DNA from: CAZAPG01 sp964486935 | Lineage (GTDB): Bacteria > Chloroflexota > Anaerolineae > 4572-78 > J111 | Assembly: GCA_964486935.1 (NCBI GenBank) | Contig: CAZAPG010000001.1 | Location: forward strand, 429,906 to 493,905 | Direction: 5' to 3' | DNA length: 64,000 nucleotides | Shown here: in pieces, positions 59,439 through 64,000 of the stretch | Numbering within the stretch: the stretch's first letter is position 1 | Layout of the letters: every line of letters begins with the position of its first letter | Program-made: the position numbers and the translations under genes | The notes under the pieces: generated by a model | The model's input: only the letters and a program-made list of their open reading frames with translations | Databases searched by the model: none | Told to the model about the DNA's origin: nothing

Positions 59439-62400
59439 TTAAGGCGTGGAGGCCAGCAATACCGACTGGGTAAATTTTTGCAGCCATTCTTCGTATGGGC
59501 CTACCGGATTGCCGGTTTTTAAGGTTTGCACCAGCACCTCTACCGCTTCTCTGGCCGAGTCCTCGGCACTCTTTAATGCGGTTTGCGCCGCCCGCAGCGC
59601 CGACTCCATCTGCCCGTTTTGGGCCAGCAGCCAGGCCCGGCTCCCTTCGGCCCAGGCGCGCAGTTTGGGAGGGAACTCTGTTTGCTCTAGCTGCTCCAAA
59701 CGGCCCGATACAATGGCCCGCTTGCCCGGCGCATTCAGGCTGCCCAATTCTACCGCCTGGGCGTACACCTGCGTGGCCGACTCGTAAAACCTCTGTAATA
59801 CCAGCATGTCGCCTTTACTTTCGGCGGCGGCCATTTTTTCGGTTGCGGGCGCGTCATCCAGCGCCAGCACCTGCTCATAATATTCTGTCGCGCCTTCATA
59901 AGCGCCTTGCTGCCGGGCGCGGTCGCCGGCTTTGCGGGCAAATTGAGCGGCTTTGACGGCATCTGTGCCGCGCAAATGGTGATAGGCAATCAACTCTAAA
60001 AACTGGTCGGGGTTGCGCTCTAACAACCAGTTGCCAATATGCGTGTGCCAGGCTTGCCGCTGCGCAAACGAGAGCGTGGCATAAACGGCCTCTTGCATCA
60101 GCGGGTGATTAAAGCGATAGTTCCGGTTGGCGGCTTCGCTTAAAAAGTTGGCCTGCACCACCCGGTCCAGCGCAATTTCGGCCTCCTGCTCGCTCATTCG
60201 CTCTCGGCACAGCCGCAGCAGTCCCTCGGCCTCAAACGACATGCCCATTACCGCCGCCCGTTTGAGGAGCCGCTGCTGGGGCAGCGGCAGTTCATCAAGA
60301 CGCGCCAGCAAAAGTTCGTGTAGCGAAAGTGGCAGGGCCGGGGCCTGCCGCGTCCAGCGCACCTCGCCCGTTTCCCGATCCAGCAAAATGGCTTTGGCCT
60401 GCTGCAAGGCGTAACACAACTCTTGGGCATACAGCGGGTTGCCGTTGGCTTTGGTGCAAATCCAGTCGGCCAGCGAGTTATCCAGCGAACGGCCGCCAAA
60501 GGCGCGTTGGGCCACCTGGGTAATGGCCTGATTGGATAGCCCGGCCAGCGCCAGCGGCCTGGCCCCTTCCATCATCGGCATCTGGCGACCTGTAAACACA
60601 AACATAATCGGCAGGTCGACCATCCGCTCCAGCACTTTTTCCAGCAGCGCCGCCGATTCGCGGTCAAGCCAGTGGATATCTTCTAAAATGACCAGCAATG
60701 GCCGGCGTTTGGCCAGCTCCTGCAACACCTGAATGATGACCCGTGGCCCGCTGATGCGCTCTTCAAGCCGCTTCCACATGGTTTTGCCGCTGCTTTGTGG
60801 TTTAGCCTGCGCCAGCCGGCTCTCTAGCAGGGCGCTCAATCCGCCCATTGGGGCGGAGGCGGGTTTGGGCGACTCGGCTGCCGGCGGGGCTGTCTTGGGG
60901 GTTTTCTCGGATGGCGCCGGGGTTGTTGTGCGCGTTGACAATTCCGTTTCCGAAAACGAAAGCAGGTTGGTAATGGCCTTCTCTACATCTGATAACCCCA
61001 ATGTTTTTAACTCGGCCACCAGTTGGGCGCGCTGCCGGGCAAAATCGGCGCTTTCGTCCACGTCGAGCCAGCCGGTCAGCAGGTCAACCCATACAAAGAG
61101 GGGAATGTGTTTGCCGTGCGGTTGGCATCGCCCGGTTAAAATGGTCAGCTCTTGCCGGCGCGCTATTTCAGCCAGGTCTTGCACCAGCATAGTTTTGCCA
61201 ATGCCGGTTTCGCCGTGGATGTTCCACACGCTGCCCTGCCGGCTTTGGGTAAGCGCCGCCAGCGCGCGGGTCAGCCTTTGTTGCTCGGCGTCCCGGCCCA
61301 GCGGTGGACGCTCCGGCGGCTGCAAGCGGGTTCCGCGCCGCAACTCGTGAACATTAACAATCACCACCTCGCCCTCAATGCCCTTGAGTTTTACCGATGG
61401 CAGCCGCTCGCCCACAAAGGCGCTCTGTACTTCGTTCCAGATTTCGGTATCTAAAATAATCTGCCCAAATTGGGCCTTGCTCATTAACCGGGCGGCCCGG
61501 TTTACCGCCGGCCCGGCCACCACAGACTCGCGGCGATATTTGGCTCCGATTTCGCCGTTAAAAACCAGGCCGTAGGTAATGCCGCCCCGCTGCTGCAAGG
61601 GCTGGCTCAGGTTGAATTCCTGATTCACGCGCTCGATGGCTTTGGTCAATTGCAGCGCCGCCGATACGGCGTAGCGGGTGGTGCCTTCATGCGCCCTGGG
61701 CGTGCCGTAAGTGTTCAGCAAAAAGAAGCCGCCGCTGTAGGCGTCTATCTGGCTGATGATGCCCTCATGTTGGGTGACAATTTCTTCGGCCCGCACAAAG
61801 TAGCGCTGAAACACCTGCGTTGCCAGCTCTGGCCCGTGGCTAACGGCCAGCTTTTCAAGCCCAACAATGTGAATGAATTGCACAGCTACGGGCCTGAACT
61901 CTGAGACAAGCCGGCGGTGGCGGTCGGTGTTGACCAGGTGGGCCAGCATATCTTCCGGCAAAAATGGGGCCAGTTTTTCAACCCGCTCCAGTTCGGCCTC
62001 AACGCTTTGCAGCACTTCGCCAATGTCCATGCCAAAAATCACCGAACTGCCGCGCTTGCGGGTGGGCAAGGAAATCTCGTACTCGCCCAGGGCGTCGCCC
62101 AAATTGTCAACCACCTGGGCTTCGTTCAGGGTAAATTGCGCGCCGGCAATGGCCCTGGCCTGTTTACCTAACGCCACCCGGCCCGGCTCGGCCAGCGTTT
62201 CGGCCTCCATAGCCCCGTCGATGCCCGGCCCGCTGACCAGCAACTCCATTCGCTGTTCGGTGCCTACCACCCCGGCGTAGGCCACGCCACGTTCTACCCC
62301 GGCGCTCATGGTCAGGCTGCATTGGCCGTATTCGGTTTCAAAACTGGCAAAGGGAATAATGGCCCGCTCCATGCGCAGCGCGGCGCGGATGGCCTGGGGA

Positions 62401-62888
62401 ACATCCTGGTCGTCATCTTGTTTGGGAAAGTAAACCAGGGCAGCGTCGCCGGCAAAAATCAGCAGGTCGCCGCCAGAGGCAATGAGCGGGTCCAGAATTT
62501 CGGTGAAGAGCCGGTTCATAATCTGGTTCATTAATTCGCGGCCCCGAGCGTGTCCCTGCTGAGAGAGCAGTTCGGTCAGGGCGGTGAAGCCGGTGACATC
62601 GGCAAAAATAAAGCTGCCTTCAATTAATTTGCCGTGCGGCTGGCCGGGCCTGGGGTCCAGCTCAACCAGATAACGGGGCATATACTGCACCAGCACCCGG
62701 TGCAGCGGCTCAAGGGTGCGGTTAGCGTTAAGCAGCAGCCTGGCCGCATCGGGGGGGGCATTATCGCCCAGCTCGTCCAGATTCTCTGGCAGGGCGCGCA
62801 GCGAGTTGAATTGTCCGGCGGGCAGGTGTCGCGCCAGCCGGGGCAGAATATTTGACCATTTTGGGGTGGCAGTTTGCATGTTTGGCAT
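59439..62888 (-). CDS. Two-domain nucleotide cyclase fused to AAA ATPase and TPR (sAC-like)
   Basis: A 1149-residue protein; ATG 62888 (MPNMQTATPKW) is used because the longer frame would start inside the promoter. Cyclase domain C1 (~95-290) has both metal Asp residues in IFADVTGFT and LLIFAGDAALV. Where the catalytic Asn/Arg should lie it shows GPGIDGAMEAE. C2 (~345-540) lacks the first Asp (QFIHIVGLE) but has AGPAVNRAARLM with Asn and Arg. Together they could form one complete site, as in mammalian adenylyl cyclases. Then come an AAA module (GETGIGKTMLV, LLVILEDIHWLD) and a TPR-like C-terminus. The layout resembles soluble adenylyl cyclase. Confidence 0.88.
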   Translation of the reverse strand: MPNMQTATPKWSNILPRLARHLPAGQFNSLRALPENLDELGDNAPPDAARLLLNANRTLEPLHRVLVQYMPRYLVELDPRPGQPHGKLIEGSFIFADVTGFTALTELLSQQGHARGRELMNQIMNRLFTEILDPLIASGGDLLIFAGDAALVYFPKQDDDQDVPQAIRAALRMERAIIPFASFETEYGQCSLTMSAGVERGVAYAGVVGTEQRMELLVSGPGIDGAMEAETLAEPGRVALGKQARAIAGAQFTLNEAQVVDNLGDALGEYEISLPTRKRGSSVIFGMDIGEVLQSVEAELERVEKLAPFLPEDMLAHLVNTDRHRRLVSEFRPVAVQFIHIVGLEKLAVSHGPELATQVFQRYFVRAEEIVTQHEGIISQIDAYSGGFFLLNTYGTPRAHEGTTRYAVSAALQLTKAIERVNQEFNLSQPLQQRGGITYGLVFNGEIGAKYRRESVVAGPAVNRAARLMSKAQFGQIILDTEIWNEVQSAFVGERLPSVKLKGIEGEVVIVNVHELRRGTRLQPPERPPLGRDAEQQRLTRALAALTQSRQGSVWNIHGETGIGKTMLVQDLAEIARRQELTILTGRCQPHGKHIPLFVWVDLLTGWLDVDESADFARQRAQLVAELKTLGLSDVEKAITNLLSFSETELSTRTTTPAPSEKTPKTAPPAAESPKPASAPMGGLSALLESRLAQAKPQSSGKTMWKRLEERISGPRVIIQVLQELAKRRPLLVILEDIHWLDRESAALLEKVLERMVDLPIMFVFTGRQMPMMEGARPLALAGLSNQAITQVAQRAFGGRSLDNSLADWICTKANGNPLYAQELCYALQQAKAILLDRETGEVRWTRQAPALPLSLHELLLARLDELPLPQQRLLKRAAVMGMSFEAEGLLRLCRERMSEQEAEIALDRVVQANFLSEAANRNYRFNHPLMQEAVYATLSFAQRQAWHTHIGNWLLERNPDQFLELIAYHHLRGTDAVKAAQFARKAGDRARQQGAYEGATEYYEQVLALDDAPATEKMAAAESKGDMLVLQRFYESATQVYAQAVELGSLNAPGKRAIVSGRLEQLEQTEFPPKLRAWAEGSRAWLLAQNGQMESALRAAQTALKSAEDSAREAVEVLVQTLKTGNPVGPYEEWLQKFTQSVLLASTP

Positions 62889-62928
62889 AGTTGGCTCTGG
62901 GTTGAATGAAAAGCTAAACTTAATGACA

Positions 62929-62957
62929 AGTGTATCAGCCGCCAAATTTTCTGTCAA
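62929..62957 (-). promoter_or_regulatory. Strong sigma-70-type promoter of the cyclase gene
   Basis: On the minus strand TTGACA (62957-62952) and TACACT (62934-62929) are 17 nt apart. The predicted transcript starts about 34 nt before ATG 62888. A longer open frame begins within this promoter, which argues against that start. Confidence 0.65.
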
Positions 62958-62976
62958 TGAGACTATAGGGGGGATT

Positions 62977-64000
62977 TTAGCGTTTGAACCGATACCAGAT
63001 AACTACCTGAATGCCGTAGCTCACCGTAAACACAATCAGGCCAATGATAAGCAGCCACAGCAGCCGTTCCGGGCGCAGTACGGTGCGCAGCGAAACCGGC
63101 GGCACAATGGTTGGGGTGGCGTCGGGGTTGGGCAGCAGTTCGGCCTGCGGAGCCAGCGGGTCAACATTGGGGTCGGGCAGCGGAGCATCGACGCCGGGGT
63201 CGGGCAGTGCGGCGGCGGGCGGTTGAGCCTGGTTGGTTTGGCGGGGTGTTTCAGTGGGTTGAACCTGGGCGCTGCTTTGGCCAGGCGTGGGAGTCAACGT
63301 GGGCGGCGCGGCCAGCGGCGTTGCGGTGGGCGGCGGCGCGGGTGTGTCGGTTGGCAGAGGGGCCAGAGTGGGGGTTGGCGGCAGCAGCGGCAGCAGCGGG
63401 GCGCGCTGGGCCGGCGAGCCGGCCTCGACAATCAGCCGGGGCGCGCCGCCGATAAAGCAGTAGGTTCCATTGGTGCATTGCGCGCCCGGCAGTTGAATGT
63501 TATAGACGCCGCTGCCGGCGTCAATGGTTTGAACATTCCCCTGCTCGTCAACCAGCAGGGCCTGGGGCGCAATAGCGTTAAGGCTGTAGCTGACCGGGGT
63601 GGTGGCCGTATTCCACAGCACGGTGGTGGTTTCGCCGCCCCGGTCGAGCGTAACAAGGTAGATATTGCCCAGCTGCAGCCAGCTTGTTTGCTGCACGCCG
63701 GCAAAATAGGTGCTGACCACCTGAAAAGCCGTAAACGCCGGGCGGCGCGAATTATCGCCCCGCAACAGGCCGTAAGGGGCCACCGACTCCGGATGGTCGC
63801 GCTCATTACGCAGCTTGTTAAAGGCAATCCGTTCCGCGCCGCCGGCCAGCCCCAGAGCAAAAGCCTGGATAACAAAGTTGCTTTGCTCTTCGAGCGTGAG
63901 GCGATAGGCGGTGGGGGCCGTGGGCGGCTCGATAAAATCTTCCGAGGGCGGGGCGTTGGTCTCGTTAATCCAGATGGGTTTGCTGTTCAGCCCGCGCGCA
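62977..64000 (-). CDS. Membrane-anchored glycoside-hydrolase-like protein, C-terminal part
   Basis: About 341 codons of a gene that begins beyond the right edge. The upstream part reads KPIWINETNAPPSEDF, where Glu in INET could be the catalytic acid/nucleophile of a clan-A (TIM-barrel) glycosidase. GLAGGAERIAFNKLRN and PYGLLRGDNSRRPAFTAFQVV follow. A beta-sandwich part, a long Pro/Thr/Ala-rich linker and one C-terminal transmembrane helix (LLWLLIIGLIVFTVSYGIQVVIW) with YRFKR at the end complete it. The enzyme is probably displayed outside the cell. Substrate unknown. No strong signal lies between it and the cyclase promoter. Confidence 0.65.
   Translation of the reverse strand, partial: ARGLNSKPIWINETNAPPSEDFIEPPTAPTAYRLTLEEQSNFVIQAFALGLAGGAERIAFNKLRNERDHPESVAPYGLLRGDNSRRPAFTAFQVVSTYFAGVQQTSWLQLGNIYLVTLDRGGETTTVLWNTATTPVSYSLNAIAPQALLVDEQGNVQTIDAGSGVYNIQLPGAQCTNGTYCFIGGAPRLIVEAGSPAQRAPLLPLLPPTPTLAPLPTDTPAPPPTATPLAAPPTLTPTPGQSSAQVQPTETPRQTNQAQPPAAALPDPGVDAPLPDPNVDPLAPQAELLPNPDATPTIVPPVSLRTVLRPERLLWLLIIGLIVFTVSYGIQVVIWYRFKR

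Noticed and set aside
59446..62855. Multiple plus-strand frames opposite the cyclase gene
   Set aside because: Compositional shadows; none has a ribosome-binding site or conserved motif.
1..64000. tRNA, rRNA, CRISPR array, intact insertion sequence or phage genes
   Set aside because: No cloverleaf with a T-loop consensus, no evenly spaced direct repeats with spacers, and no transposase or structural phage gene were found in any frame.

Overview
The window looks like a chromosomal segment of an uncultured Chloroflexota bacterium, probably Anaerolineae-like. This is inferred from style and gene content, not from a marker gene. The clues are two large Ser/Thr kinases with Pro/Thr or Ala/Thr linkers, a cyclase-AAA-TPR regulator, a giant PKD-repeat exoprotein, frequent TTG starts, and secreted proteins carrying a 'YLPLV-K-N'-like motif. 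No rRNA, tRNA, CRISPR array or intact insertion sequence was seen. Two 100-N assembly gaps (3353-3452 and 18470-18569) each interrupt a gene.

Region 1 (1-14.6 kb): the end of an acyl-CoA synthetase faces a minus-strand locus. In transcription order that locus holds a secreted matrixin-like metalloprotease, a promoter and hairpin-rich leader, a PqqD-family protein, a 46-residue YxxP-leader peptide, an HPr-kinase-like P-loop protein and a 2905-residue PKD/transglutaminase-like exoprotein. Peptide, PqqD and HprK-like protein together look like a small RiPP (ribosomally made, modified peptide) system. The usual lasso peptidase and cyclase are missing, and the putative core has no Cys, Ser, Asp or Glu. 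A 133-bp MITE-like element with a 6-bp target duplication sits between peptide and kinase. I consider this the best candidate for an undescribed system.

Region 2 (14.7-27.1 kb): a NarL-type two-component pair (multi-GAF histidine kinase plus response regulator), a glycosyltransferase, a tandem LysW-like zinc-ribbon protein, an MscS channel, a Ser/Thr kinase, a lipoprotein and an MFS transporter.

Region 3 (27.2-40.7 kb): an exopolysaccharide operon on the plus strand. It opens with an EPS-associated winged-helix regulator whose promoter overlaps a 21-bp palindrome. There follow a Wzx-like flippase, three methyltransferases, four glycosyltransferase-like proteins, an AsnB-type amidotransferase, a PaaK/CapK-like ligase and a nucleotide-sugar epimerase. 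Many stop/start codons overlap.

Region 4 (40.7-44.5 kb): oleC and oleD follow directly, with oleA convergent. This is the head-to-head hydrocarbon or beta-lactone pathway, but no oleB is present.

Region 5 (44.6-55.5 kb): a GlcD/GlcF-like FAD/Fe-S fusion, a Ser/Thr kinase and a MoxR ATPase form one minus-strand operon behind a membrane GAF protein. Divergent from these are an ATP/ADP-carrier-like transporter and a Cache-HAMP protein that shares a C-terminal module with the GAF protein.

Region 6 (55.5-64 kb): a minus-strand regulatory cluster. It holds a two-cyclase-domain/AAA/TPR protein resembling soluble adenylyl cyclase, a small zinc-finger protein, a winged-helix protein, two paralogous MinD/ParA ATPases (one with a changed P-loop) and an archaeal-type phosphoglycerate mutase. 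The window ends inside a membrane-anchored glycoside-hydrolase-like gene.
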